The notes below the pieces were generated by a model. That model made no database searches and was not told the origin of the DNA. It saw nothing but the letters and a program-made list of their open reading frames with translations. Shown here in pieces: positions 34,314-43,277 of a stretch of DNA of 64,000 bases (its first letter is position 1; each line of letters starts with the position of its first letter). This DNA comes from an uncultured Lachnospiraceae bacterium (lineage in GTDB: Bacteria; Bacillota; Clostridia; Lachnospirales; Lachnospiraceae). The translations under genes were made by a program, and so were the position numbers. Location of the stretch: positions 1 through 64,000 of the forward strand of contig CANQRW010000007.1 in assembly GCA_947626365.1 (NCBI GenBank), in the 5' to 3' direction.

Positions 34314-34367
34314 CACAGGATCTCCCACAGATTTTCCTGTCACAGGATTTCCGACAGATTTTCCTTA
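34314..34367. repeat. 27-bp tandem duplication at the 3' end of metF
   Basis: CACAGGATCTCCCACAGATT...(34314-34340) and CACAGGATTTCCGACAGATT...(34341-34367) are adjacent copies. The right copy encodes the last residues of metF (ENLSEIL, stop); the left copy repeats the same nine codons beyond the stop. Confidence 0.82.
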
Positions 34368-35197
34368 ATCTTTCTAGCCACGTCCGGATGGTTCATACAG
34401 TACACGTGAACCGCGTTGACGCCGTTGGCGATAAGATCAATGATCTGGTCGGTGGCGTAAGCGATTCCCGCCTGCTTCATGGCCGCCGGATTGTTTCCAA
34501 ACCGGTCCACCACCGCCTTGAAACGAGCCGGCAGATAGGTGCCTGACATCTGGGTGATCCGCCCCACCTGACTGATATGGGTCACGGGCATGATGCCCGC
34601 CACCACCGGCACCGTGATTCCCCGTTCCCGGATCCGGTACAGATAATTATATAAAATGTTATTGTCAAAAAACATCTGGGTGGTGACGAAATCACAGCCT
34701 GCCTCCACCTTTTCTTTCAGATATCCGATATCCGCTGTCTTATTCACCGACTCCACATGACCTTCCGGATAGCAGGCGGCTCCGATACAGAAGTCGCTGT
34801 TCTCCTTGATCTCCCGAATCAGCTGGGACGCATACCGGTAATCCTTCTCCACTTTGCCGTCTTTGGGAATGTCCCCCCGCAGGGCCATGACATTTTCAAT
34901 CCCGTGGAGCCGCATATCCTCCAGAACCCGATGCACATGCTCCCTGGTGGAAGAAACGCAGGTCAGATGGGCCAGCGTCGGCACATGGTATTCATTGTTC
35001 AGTGTAGCCGCCACGTCCACCGTATAGCGGCTGGTGCCGCCGCCGGCTCCGTAGGTCACGCTCATAAAGGAAGGCTTCAAGGCCGCGATCTCACGGGCCG
35101 CAGCCTCCACCGTCTCATATTTGTCCTGTGTCTTGGGAGGAAATACCTCAAAGGACAGGGTTGGTTTTCCCTGTGCCAGAATATCCCGAATTTTCAT
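34340..35197 (-). CDS. metF: Methylenetetrahydrofolate reductase
   Basis: Reduces 5,10-methylene- to 5-methyltetrahydrofolate, the methyl donor for MetH. The 285-residue barrel begins LSFEVFPPKTQDKYETVEAAA and contains SVTYGAGGGTSRYTVD, THLTC-like LAHLTCVSSTREHV, NVMALRGDIPKDG, and GCDFVTTQMFFDN for FAD and substrate. It is first in the metF-(activation)-metH-GNAT run. A methyl-branch associated zinc-finger partner (MetV) is not found. The tail is duplicated downstream of the stop (27-bp tandem repeat). Confidence 0.95.
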   Translation of the reverse strand: MKIRDILAQGKPTLSFEVFPPKTQDKYETVEAAAREIAALKPSFMSVTYGAGGGTSRYTVDVAATLNNEYHVPTLAHLTCVSSTREHVHRVLEDMRLHGIENVMALRGDIPKDGKVEKDYRYASQLIREIKENSDFCIGAACYPEGHVESVNKTADIGYLKEKVEAGCDFVTTQMFFDNNILYNYLYRIRERGITVPVVAGIMPVTHISQVGRITQMSGTYLPARFKAVVDRFGNNPAAMKQAGIAYATDQIIDLIANGVNAVHVYCMNHPDVARKIKENLSEIL

Positions 35198-35244
35198 TGC
35201 AATTCCTCATCTCATTTTTATTTTTCCTGTTTCCGCGGCACGCC

Positions 35245-35354
35245 GCAGCTTAAATTTCTGCCATGTCGGCATGCGAACGCTGCAGCTGAAATTTCCGCCA
35301 TGTCAGCATGCGAACACCGCATTCAAGACCTCCGCCATAACAGTGCGCCATATC
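35245..35354. repeat. Three-copy 37-bp tandem repeat downstream of the deacetylase gene
   Basis: Units start at 35245, 35282 and 35319 (GCAGCTTAAATTTCTGCC, GCAGCTGAAATTTCCGCC, GCATTCAAGACCTCCGCC), exactly 37 bp apart and diverging towards the deacetylase stop. The next partial unit (CTTAAATCTCCACC) contains that gene's own stop codon, so the array looks like serial copies of the gene's end. Confidence 0.8.
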
Positions 35355-36173
35355 TTAAATCTCCACCAAAGCGCCGCCCGGCACCTCCACCTTCCGCTTG
35401 TCCACCTCAATCCACACGCTGCAGGCATTGGGATTGTACACCTTATCGCCGTCGATGGTGAACTGCAGCCTCTTCGCCGCGTTCATGTAGTCCACAATCT
35501 GGATGTTGGTGGCGTACCAAGTGTCCTCCCGACCGGAAACCATGCGGCAGAACTCCTCCATCATGTCCCAGTTATTATCTCTGGGGAACTCATAGCTGTG
35601 GCCCCACACATACATCATGTAAAGATACTGGGTCTTATCCAGCTCGATAAACCGCCTGCCGTTCTCCAGCAGATTGTGATTGTGATGGCAGGTAGATTTC
35701 CACTCCAGGAAATTCTCCGGCATAGCGAAATCATCGGTGTTGCCCACCACGCGGCTGTACTCGATGCCCAGCTTGGGAAGCAGCTCGATGATCTCCCTGG
35801 AATAAGAACCGTTGGGATAGGAAAGCCCCCGGACCGGGTAACCCACCGCACGTTCCAGCGCCCTGCGGTCCTCCAGCACCTGCACCGCCACCTGCTCGAT
35901 GGGACAACGGGCAATGGTGGGATGAAGCACCGTGTGGCAGGACACCTCGTGGCCCTTGTACACCTCTTTATAGGAGGAAATGGGAAGCCGGGTGATCCCG
36001 TTTTCCTGCCGCTGCCCTTCCAGCCCGGAGTTCAGATGAAAGGTTCCCTTAATGCCGTAACGGTTAAAAATCTCCAGAAGGCGCAGATCATCCTCCTTGC
36101 CGTCGTCGTAACTCATGGTCAGAACTTTGTGCTTTCCGCCCGGAAAACAGGTATAGATATTTTTAAATTCCAT
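35355..36173 (-). CDS. Polysaccharide deacetylase (NodB-like, CE4 superfamily)
   Basis: The 272-residue protein has the NodB fold: VLTMSYDDGKEDDLRLLEIFNRYGIKGTFHLNSG carries the first metal/catalytic Asp pair, and SYKEVYKGHEVSCHTVLHPTI supplies the H-x3-5-H-type motif. GLSYPNGSYSREIIELLPKLGIEYSR is the substrate loop. There is no signal peptide or membrane helix, so it probably acts in the cytoplasm or on small saccharides. A strong promoter followed by a 16-bp tandem repeat precedes it, suggesting regulated expression. Confidence 0.85.
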   Translation of the reverse strand: MEFKNIYTCFPGGKHKVLTMSYDDGKEDDLRLLEIFNRYGIKGTFHLNSGLEGQRQENGITRLPISSYKEVYKGHEVSCHTVLHPTIARCPIEQVAVQVLEDRRALERAVGYPVRGLSYPNGSYSREIIELLPKLGIEYSRVVGNTDDFAMPENFLEWKSTCHHNHNLLENGRRFIELDKTQYLYMMYVWGHSYEFPRDNNWDMMEEFCRMVSGREDTWYATNIQIVDYMNAAKRLQFTIDGDKVYNPNACSVWIEVDKRKVEVPGGALVEI

Positions 36174-36224
36174 GATCCAATCCTCCTTCTCATATGGGTA
36201 ATATTCTTACTCTGTTCGCTCTGT

Positions 36225-36256
36225 TTTCTGCTTTGACCAATTTCTGCTTTGACCAA
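36225..36256. promoter_or_regulatory. Perfect 16-bp tandem repeat just downstream of the deacetylase -10 box (possible operator)
   Basis: TTTCTGCTTTGACCAA occurs twice with no gap (36225-36240, 36241-36256). In the deacetylase orientation it starts 1 bp after the -10 hexamer, covering the expected transcription start, where a bound repressor would block initiation. Confidence 0.5.
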
Positions 36257-36257
36257 A

Positions 36258-36286
36258 ATTATATCACCGCCCCATGAAATCGTCAA
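36258..36286 (-). promoter_or_regulatory. Promoter of the deacetylase gene
   Basis: Minus strand TTGACG (36281-36286), 17-bp spacer, perfect TATAAT (36258-36263), 85 bp before the ATG. Confidence 0.78.
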
Positions 36287-36317
36287 TTTGCCATTTTGTT
36301 ACATTTTTGTCAATCTC

Positions 36318-36345
36318 TTGCCGTTTTTTTATTTTGTGCTAAACT
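36318..36345 (+). promoter_or_regulatory. Candidate promoter of the PTS EIIC gene
   Basis: TTGCCG (36318-36323), 16-bp spacer rich in T, TAAACT (36340-36345) on the plus strand, 38 bp before the EIIC start. It is divergent from the deacetylase promoter. Confidence 0.5.
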
Positions 36346-36382
36346 ATCAGAAAACCATTCGGCGAAAGGAGCTGAGTCCACA

Positions 36383-37405
36383 ATGAAACAATCGGATTTT
36401 AAAAAATTTCTGGAGCGGAAAAACATACATATCACGGCAAAAACCTACCTGATCGACGCCATGGGAGCCATGGCCTTCGGCCTGTTTGCCTCCCTTCTCA
36501 TCGGCACCATCTTCGGCACCCTGGGACAGCGGACCGGCATCCAGCTTTTCAATACCATCTCAGACTACGCCAAAGGCGCCACCGGCGCGGCTCTGGGCGT
36601 GTCCATCGCCTATGCCCTGAAAGCGCCTCAGCTGGTGCTCTTCTCCGCCGCCACCGTGGGAATCGCCGGCAACGCCCTGGGCGGGCCGGTAGGGGCTCTG
36701 ATCGCCACCATCATCGCCACGGAGCTGGGCAAGCTGGTCTCCAAGGAGACACGGGTGGACATCCTGGTCACCCCCGGCGTCACCATTATCTCCGGCGTCC
36801 TCGTGGCCCAGTTTGTAGGCCCCGGCGTGTCAGCCTTCATGACCGGCTTCGGCAGCCTGGTAATGACCGCCACGGAAATGCAGCCTTTCTTCATGGGAAT
36901 GCTGGTCTCCGCCCTCATCGGGATCGCCCTGACGCTGCCCATCAGCAGCGCCGCCATCTGCATGATGCTGGGCCTGGGCGGACTGGCAGGAGGCGCCGCC
37001 ACTGCCGGCTGCTGCGCCCAGATGGTAGGCTTCGCCGTCATGAGCTACCGGGAAAACGGCATGGGCGGCCTTCTGGCCCAGGGCCTGGGCACCTCCATGC
37101 TCCAGATGGGCAACATTGTGAAAAATCCCCGCATCTGGATCGCTCCCACCCTGACCTCCATGATCACCGGCCCCATCGCTACCATGGTCTTCCGCCTGGA
37201 GAACATCCCGGAGGGCTCCGGCATGGGCACCTGCGGACTGGTAGGCCCCATCGGAATCTTCACCGCCATGGAGGGCGGCGCGAATATGTGGCTGGGAATC
37301 CTGCTGGTCTGCTTTTTGCTGCCTGCGATACTCACATGGATCTTCGGTGAAATCTCCAGAAAGCTGGGCTGGATCCGGGAGGGAGACCTGAAGCTGGACC
37401 TATAA
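36383..37405 (+). CDS. PTS-type EIIC membrane protein (PTS_EIIC_2 family), orphan
   Basis: A 340-residue protein with about eight to ten hydrophobic helices and glycine-rich loops (AMGAMAFGLFASLLIGTIFGTLGQ, AGNALGGPVGALIATIIATELG, GLGGLAGGAATAGCCAQMVGFAVMSY). It resembles the PTS_EIIC_2 family, membrane proteins with EIIC similarity but commonly lacking neighbouring EIIA/EIIB. None is seen here, so PTS coupling is doubtful and the substrate unknown. The start is at MKQSDFKKFL with AAAGGAG upstream. A strong terminator follows, making it monocistronic. Confidence 0.82.
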   Translation: MKQSDFKKFLERKNIHITAKTYLIDAMGAMAFGLFASLLIGTIFGTLGQRTGIQLFNTISDYAKGATGAALGVSIAYALKAPQLVLFSAATVGIAGNALGGPVGALIATIIATELGKLVSKETRVDILVTPGVTIISGVLVAQFVGPGVSAFMTGFGSLVMTATEMQPFFMGMLVSALIGIALTLPISSAAICMMLGLGGLAGGAATAGCCAQMVGFAVMSYRENGMGGLLAQGLGTSMLQMGNIVKNPRIWIAPTLTSMITGPIATMVFRLENIPEGSGMGTCGLVGPIGIFTAMEGGANMWLGILLVCFLLPAILTWIFGEISRKLGWIREGDLKLDL

Positions 37406-37460
37406 AATGTAATAACGGATCCTTGTACCGCTGCTCATCCGCTGCAGATTCTCTCACTGA

Positions 37461-37512
37461 AACGCCCCTGCCGGGCATCCAACATTCTGAGGTTCCGGCA
37501 GCGGCGTTTTTT
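37461..37512 (+). terminator. Terminator of the EIIC gene
   Basis: AACGCC-C-CTGCCGG pairs with CCGGCAG-C-GGCGTT around a 20-nt loop and ends in six T residues. Confidence 0.88.
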
Positions 37513-37528
37513 CTCATGTACCGTCGGG

Positions 37529-38689
37529 TCAATCCTCGCTGTCTGACGGCATTTTGACCACAGCGTCATCGTATCCATTCAGGAAGCTGTGCTTCTCGCC
37601 ATTCCTCTTGTAGGCGATGACCGTGTCCAGATTCACGTTTTCCACGCTTCGGAAAATATTTTTCTCCACAAATGGATTTACCTCCTTCAGGGAACGAATC
37701 AGTTCCTTTATCTCCGCCCTCTTCGACGGGTTTTCCCCACTGCCGCAGGTGGAGCAGGTGTCCGTAAACCGGCAGGCGCACTGAAGAAAATGGAGGCCGT
37801 TGTAATCCCGCCAGGCCTTGATGTCATCTTCACGCACCAGATAGAGGGGCCGAATCAGCTCCATTCCCTCAAAATTTGTGCTGTGCAGCTTGGGCATCAT
37901 GGTCTGGATCTGCCCTCCGTAGAGCATCCCCATAAGGATTGTCTCGATCACATCATCAAAATGGTGTCCCAGGGCGATCTTATTGCACCCCAGTTCTTTC
38001 GCGAAATGATACAGGTGTCCCCTTCTCATCCGGGCGCACAGATAGCAGGGAGACTTTTCCACATGATATACGGAATCAAAGATATCCGATTCAAAAATGG
38101 TGATCGGTATGTTCAGACTCCTGGCGTTCTCCTCGATGAGCCTGCGGTTTTCCGGGCTGTATCCCGGGTCCATCACCAGGAACTTCACCTCAAACTCAAA
38201 CTTGTTATGCCGTTTCAGCTCCTGAAAGCATTTGGCCATAAGCGTGGAATCCTTACCTCCGGAGATGCAGACTGCGATCCGGTCTCCCGGCAGCACCAGC
38301 TCATAGTCGTTGATGGCCCTGGTGAACCCGGACCAGATGGTCTTTTTAAATTTTTTCCGCAGACTTTTCTCCGCGTCCTCCGCCTTATCGCTCTCCTCCG
38401 GCCTGCTCATTACATCCATAAGCCATGCGATATATCCTCCGTCCAGACTTACCGCATCCAGGCCCTTTTCTCTCAAAATCTCTGCCGCTTCCACGCTGAA
38501 TTGTCCCCTGCTGCAGCAGATGATCAGCTTTTTTGAGCAGTCAATCCGGGGATTGTTCTCAATTTCTTCCAAAGACGCCGCGACCGCTCCCTTTATGGCC
38601 CCGTGAGCAATCTCTTCTTTATTTCGTATATCAATAAGCTGGTAGCTGTTCTTGTCCAGCTTATTGAGTTCTTCCACAGAAATACCCAT
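37529..38689 (-). CDS. Rhodanese-TtcA-like fusion (PP-loop tRNA thiolation-type enzyme)
   Basis: An N-terminal rhodanese domain (residues 1-100) has the sulfur-accepting Cys in IICCSRGQFSVEAAEIL and IDIRNKEEIAHGAI. It is followed by a PP-loop ATPase of the TtcA/TilS type, with SGGKDSTLMAKCF as the ATP loop, CYLCARMRRGHLY as the CxxC, and ALGHHFDDVIETILMGMLYGGQ. Late cysteines lie in CACRFTDTCSTCGSG. TtcA proteins thiolate tRNA cytidine-32 with an Fe-S cluster; the fused rhodanese suggests direct sulfur supply. The exact tRNA position modified is not provable here. It lies 52 bp after the Cys-rich miniprotein gene in the same direction. Confidence 0.85.
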   Translation of the reverse strand: MGISVEELNKLDKNSYQLIDIRNKEEIAHGAIKGAVAASLEEIENNPRIDCSKKLIICCSRGQFSVEAAEILREKGLDAVSLDGGYIAWLMDVMSRPEESDKAEDAEKSLRKKFKKTIWSGFTRAINDYELVLPGDRIAVCISGGKDSTLMAKCFQELKRHNKFEFEVKFLVMDPGYSPENRRLIEENARSLNIPITIFESDIFDSVYHVEKSPCYLCARMRRGHLYHFAKELGCNKIALGHHFDDVIETILMGMLYGGQIQTMMPKLHSTNFEGMELIRPLYLVREDDIKAWRDYNGLHFLQCACRFTDTCSTCGSGENPSKRAEIKELIRSLKEVNPFVEKNIFRSVENVNLDTVIAYKRNGEKHSFLNGYDDAVVKMPSDSED

Positions 38690-38741
38690 TTTACTGTTCC
38701 CTCATTTTTCAATATCCGGGCAGCCGAATCCTATTTTCCGC

Positions 38742-38948
38742 CTAGCCCCGCTGGAGGCGCGCCCGATACTCACCATTGATCTGGGCGATTTCCTTTTTGC
38801 CGTCAATATAATCCTGGTACATCTCAAAAGGATTCCCGCCTCCCAGCCAACAGGAAGAACAGTTTTCGCATCCGCCGCCGCAGTCCAGGGATTGGCGGAT
38901 GATCTGCTCCCGCTCTTCTCTGGTGGTGTCCTTGATCAATAAACTCAT
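38742..38948 (-). CDS. Cys-rich 68-residue protein upstream of the TtcA-like gene
   Basis: Unrecognised. Five to six cysteines are clustered in CGGGCENCSSCW, suggesting Fe-S or zinc binding, followed by a charged helical tail (MYQDYIDGKKEIAQINGEYRARLQRG). It is the first gene after a strong promoter and is followed by the rhodanese-TtcA-like gene, so a sulfur or cluster transfer role is possible but inferred only from context. Confidence 0.75.
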   Translation of the reverse strand: MSLLIKDTTREEREQIIRQSLDCGGGCENCSSCWLGGGNPFEMYQDYIDGKKEIAQINGEYRARLQRG

Positions 38949-38984
38949 ATCCGCTAATTCCTACCTTTTTTGTAGAATATACGT

Positions 38985-39013
38985 ATTATAATACAGGATC
39001 TTTCTTTCGTCAA
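38985..39013 (-). promoter_or_regulatory. Promoter of the miniprotein-TtcA operon
   Basis: Minus strand TTGACG (39008-39013), 17-bp spacer, perfect TATAAT (38985-38990), about 37 bp before the miniprotein ATG. Confidence 0.8.
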
Positions 39014-39052
39014 TCGGTTCGGAACTGTCTGCTCCCTATATCTAACTATATG

Positions 39053-39089
39053 CAAAAAAGGGATGCCGCAGGAAAATGCTACGGCATCG
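39053..39089 (-). terminator. Terminator of the P-loop kinase gene, overlapping its stop codon
   Basis: On the minus strand GATGCCG pairs with CGGCATC around a 14-nt loop and is followed by CCTTTTTTGC. The stem begins before the kinase gene's own stop codon (39079-39081), so the two overlap. Confidence 0.75.
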
Positions 39090-39852
39090 GCGTCATCAGG
39101 CGCGCGGACTCCCTGGACAGCGTGTAGGAGCCGTCTTCCTGAAGAATAAGCGTAAGGTCCGCTTTTTTCGTATGTTCCAGACACTCGCGGACATTCGCCA
39201 TATCGCTGAATTCAACAAACCGGGCCGCCGGTTCCGGTTCTGTTCCGCTTTGGATTTTTCTTCTGACCAAACGTTTTTGCAGCATGGCTTCATCGGCAGT
39301 GATTCGGATGGTGTAGTCTGCGAATCCGGCCAGTTCGCGCCAGCCGTCTCTGTCCAGCAGAAGATAATTTCCTTCCAGAAGAACGATATCTCCGGTCACT
39401 TTAATGGCATCCTCGGTGGGATTGTGAAGCATACGGTTATATTCCGGCCAGCCGCATTGTAAGCCGGCCGCGACCTTTCGGATGTATTCGGTGAGGCGGG
39501 GCAGGTCAAACGTAACCGGGGCGCCTTTAATCTGAACCAAGGAAACCTCCCTGCCGTCCCGGATCACGGTATGGGCCGCCAAATCGTCCTGATACCGATG
39601 GAATCCGTCCATGCCGATTACGGTAACGGGCATAACGTCCGGTTCATGCAGGGAAAGCGTTCGCAGAAAGTCTGCCAGGGTGCTTTTGCCGGCTCCCGGA
39701 GGCGCCGCCAGCATAACGAGGATGCGGCGGTTTTTCGCCTCGCGCAAAGCGGAAAAGCGGCAAAGAAGCGGCAGAAAAATATTCCGCACACTCTCTTCCG
39801 TATACTGCGCGCAGACGTCGATTCCGTTAATTACTGTATGATAGCTGATCAT
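39079..39852 (-). CDS. P-loop nucleoside/sugar kinase (uridine kinase / PRK-like superfamily)
   Basis: The Walker A is VMLAAPPGAGKSTLADFL. It is followed by VIGMDGFHRYQDDL, a PRK/uridine-kinase-like acceptor loop, then DIVLLEGNYLLLDRDGW and a basic lid (MLQKRLVRRKIQSG). It resembles the YfdG/fructose-import-kinase-type branch rather than true Udk; the substrate is unknown. The start is MISYHTVING with AAAGGTGGG 8 nt upstream. The track's 54 extra residues are rejected because they are translated from the dispersed repeat B. Confidence 0.8.
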   Translation of the reverse strand: MISYHTVINGIDVCAQYTEESVRNIFLPLLCRFSALREAKNRRILVMLAAPPGAGKSTLADFLRTLSLHEPDVMPVTVIGMDGFHRYQDDLAAHTVIRDGREVSLVQIKGAPVTFDLPRLTEYIRKVAAGLQCGWPEYNRMLHNPTEDAIKVTGDIVLLEGNYLLLDRDGWRELAGFADYTIRITADEAMLQKRLVRRKIQSGTEPEPAARFVEFSDMANVRECLEHTKKADLTLILQEDGSYTLSRESARLMTPMP

Positions 39853-39924
39853 TTGTATTACCCACCTTTCTGCGAAAGACAATGGCCTGTTTCTATTTGC
39901 CATTGTATCATCATTCCGACAAAA

Positions 39925-39970
39925 ATGCAAAAAACGCGTCACTGGCGCTCTTTTTGCATACTGACGCAAA
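39925..39970 (+). repeat. Dispersed palindromic repeat copy B
   Basis: ATGCAAAAAACGCG, loop TCACTGG, CGCTCTTTTTGCAT (12 of 14 positions pair) and the flank ACTGACG. This is one of the most complete copies of the family. It lies between the P-loop kinase and the anti-sigma gene. Confidence 0.8.
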
Positions 39971-40093
39971 AAGAGGGCGCTTCTCAGGTTCCGTGACCGT
40001 CGAATCGCCCTCAAAATTCATTTCTCGTATGGTTTCTTTATTGGTTCCTTTTTGCTCCCTTTTTGCCTCCCTGTCGCTCCCTTGTCAGTTCCT

Positions 40094-40897
40094 TTATCCT
40101 TCCAGCCCAATCAGTTCCTTCGCCATCCCGGTCAACTCCTCTGCACCCGGAGCATCCTCATCATAGCTCATAAAAGTATACAGGATATCTCCCTGCGTCC
40201 AGGTGAGGAAATGGTATGTCGTCTCTTCCACTTTGTCGGTTCCGTAAGAGATATACAACTCCTTGGCCTCCATAGCCGCTTTCTCCTCGTCGGTAGGCTC
40301 ATAATCCGGCGGCACGAACTTGTACGGATCCTCGCGGTAAGTCAGAGTGATATCTCCGCATTCAATCTGCGTCTGGTTAGGATGATCCGAATCTCCTTTC
40401 TTGTAATCCGCCATGGGCTGCTCCACCAATATCACCTGGATTCCGTCCTTCTCGTAGTCGAACATGACTTCCTTATAGGCGTCTACCACATTGTTTTCTG
40501 AATCCACTGCCTCCGTGTCCGTAATATGGCCTCCCTTCAGGGTATATCCGCTGGCAAAGGTCTCCACCGCCTTCAGCGGATATCCCACGGTTTTCGATAC
40601 TGTTTCCACATCGGCAAGGGACTTGATTTCCCGCGCGTCACTCCAGGAATGGCTGTGGTATCCGGCCACTGTTCCCGCCGCTACCGCCGTGATGCTTCCC
40701 AAGAGGCACACAGCCGCCAGAGCCACCGCAAACTTTCTCTTTCTTCCATTTTTCATCTTCGTTTTCTCCTTTCCGCTCTCATACACCGTCTGTCTGATTC
40801 GATATTCAAGTCCGGGGGACATGCAGACATGATCTGCCTGACTGTCCAGCACACTTTTCAGCATCCGGTCAAATCGATCTTCCTTCTGGTTTCTCAT
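40094..40897 (-). CDS. Putative anti-sigma / sigma-associated membrane protein
   Basis: It overlaps the ECF sigma gene by the ATGA arrangement. The layout fits an anti-sigma factor: a cytoplasmic N terminus of about 60 residues (NQKEDRFDRMLKSVLDSQADHVCM), one membrane helix (FAVALAAVCLLGSITAVAAGTVAG) and an extracytoplasmic domain of about 180 residues. That domain ends in a DUF4367-like pattern (YHFLTWTQGDILYTFMSYDED). No zinc-type HxxxCxxC motif is seen. The start is at MRNQKEDRFD. The signal it senses is unknown. Confidence 0.75.
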   Translation of the reverse strand: MRNQKEDRFDRMLKSVLDSQADHVCMSPGLEYRIRQTVYESGKEKTKMKNGRKRKFAVALAAVCLLGSITAVAAGTVAGYHSHSWSDAREIKSLADVETVSKTVGYPLKAVETFASGYTLKGGHITDTEAVDSENNVVDAYKEVMFDYEKDGIQVILVEQPMADYKKGDSDHPNQTQIECGDITLTYREDPYKFVPPDYEPTDEEKAAMEAKELYISYGTDKVEETTYHFLTWTQGDILYTFMSYDEDAPGAEELTGMAKELIGLEG

Positions 40898-41451
40898 ACC
40901 GCTGTTCCTCCTTCTCTCAGTTCCCGCTCCAGAATCTTCCGGGCCGTATAGAGCCGTGATTTTACAGTGCCTTCCAGACAATGGGTAATCCGGGCAATCT
41001 CCTTCGTGGAAAGGCCATTATAATAGTAGAGAACCACCACGGTCCGCATCTTCAGGCTCAGCTGCTGCACGGCCTTCCAAAGCTCCGCGCGGCTTTCGTC
41101 TTCCACAATGATCTCCAGCGGCTGGCGTTCCGCTTCCAGCCCCGTCTGTCCGCGGGACTTAGGAAGTTCCTCCACCGGTTCCTCCCTGCGGCTCCGTCTG
41201 CCGATCCTCCAGGCGTTCCTGGTGAGGATCTGATACAGCCACGGCGTAAATCTGGAACAGTCCTTTAAGTCCCCGCACTTGAAAAAGCAGGTCTCAAAGG
41301 TTTCCTGAACAATATCTTCGCTGTCAGCATAATTTCCGGTGAGCAGGTAGGCCATACGCAGCAGTCTCGTTCCGTAATAGTCAAAGATCCGGCCAAAGGC
41401 TTCCGTGTCCCCGGCCTGCATCCGCCGGACCAGCTCTTCCTGACCGTCCAT
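40894..41451 (-). CDS. ECF-type RNA polymerase sigma factor
   Basis: A group-4 sigma of about 185 residues. Region 2 reads AFGRIFDYYGTRLLRMAYLLTGNYADSEDIVQETFETCF. Region 4 reads LKMRTVVVLYYYNGLSTKEIARITHCLEGTVKSRLYTARKIL. The start is moved to MDGQEELVRRMQAGDTEAF with AGAGGAGG 7 nt upstream. It is followed immediately by its membrane partner, as in regulated sigma/anti-sigma pairs. Targets were not identified; no autoregulatory promoter was assigned. Confidence 0.93.
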   Translation of the reverse strand: MDGQEELVRRMQAGDTEAFGRIFDYYGTRLLRMAYLLTGNYADSEDIVQETFETCFFKCGDLKDCSRFTPWLYQILTRNAWRIGRRSRREEPVEELPKSRGQTGLEAERQPLEIIVEDESRAELWKAVQQLSLKMRTVVVLYYYNGLSTKEIARITHCLEGTVKSRLYTARKILERELREGGTAV

Positions 41452-41524
41452 ACGGCATCCTCCTCTCCCGTTTTTTGGCGCGCCTGTATATAAGAGCAGG
41501 AAAATGGGAAAACGGTTCATTTTA

Positions 41525-41582
41525 TTTTAAAAAAGGCGCCTGTCCGCCGGACACTTACCCGTCCGCGAAAACAAGCGCCTTT
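41525..41582 (-). terminator. Terminator of the galM-topB-GH28-GH51 run
   Basis: Minus strand AAAGGCGCTTGT pairs with ACAGGCGCCTTT, followed by TTTTAAAAT. It lies about 35 bp after the GH51 stop. Confidence 0.8.
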
Positions 41583-41615
41583 CTTACGGCTCAGTCTTCT
41601 TATGACTTAGCCTTC

Positions 41616-43148
<1,533 letters not shown>

Positions 43149-43164
43149 TTATACTCTCAAAGTT

Positions 43165-43270
43165 TTCCTGCCGGCTGGCCAGCCGGCCCGGTGCTTCCCG
43201 CCATCCGCATGGCCGTTTCCGCACTTCTCACTGGCTGGTCCTCTGTCCCGCCTCTTCCTGCCGGCTGGCC
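43165..43270. repeat. 16-bp direct repeat and 18-bp perfect palindrome between GH28 and GH51
   Basis: TTCCTGCCGGCTGGCC occurs at 43165-43180 and 43255-43270. The left copy extends into the perfect palindrome GCCGGCTGGCCAGCCGGC (43170-43187). No gene lies in the 147-bp gap. Confidence 0.7.
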
Positions 43271-43277
43271 TTCTGTC

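Noticed and set aside
35198-35354. SAM or cobalamin riboswitch upstream of the metF-metH run
   Set aside because: The short leader shows only tandem repeats, no recognisable riboswitch core.
39853-40014. 54-residue N-terminal extension of the P-loop kinase
   Set aside because: It is a translation of dispersed repeat B; a similar peptide (RQYAKRA) appears from copy C.
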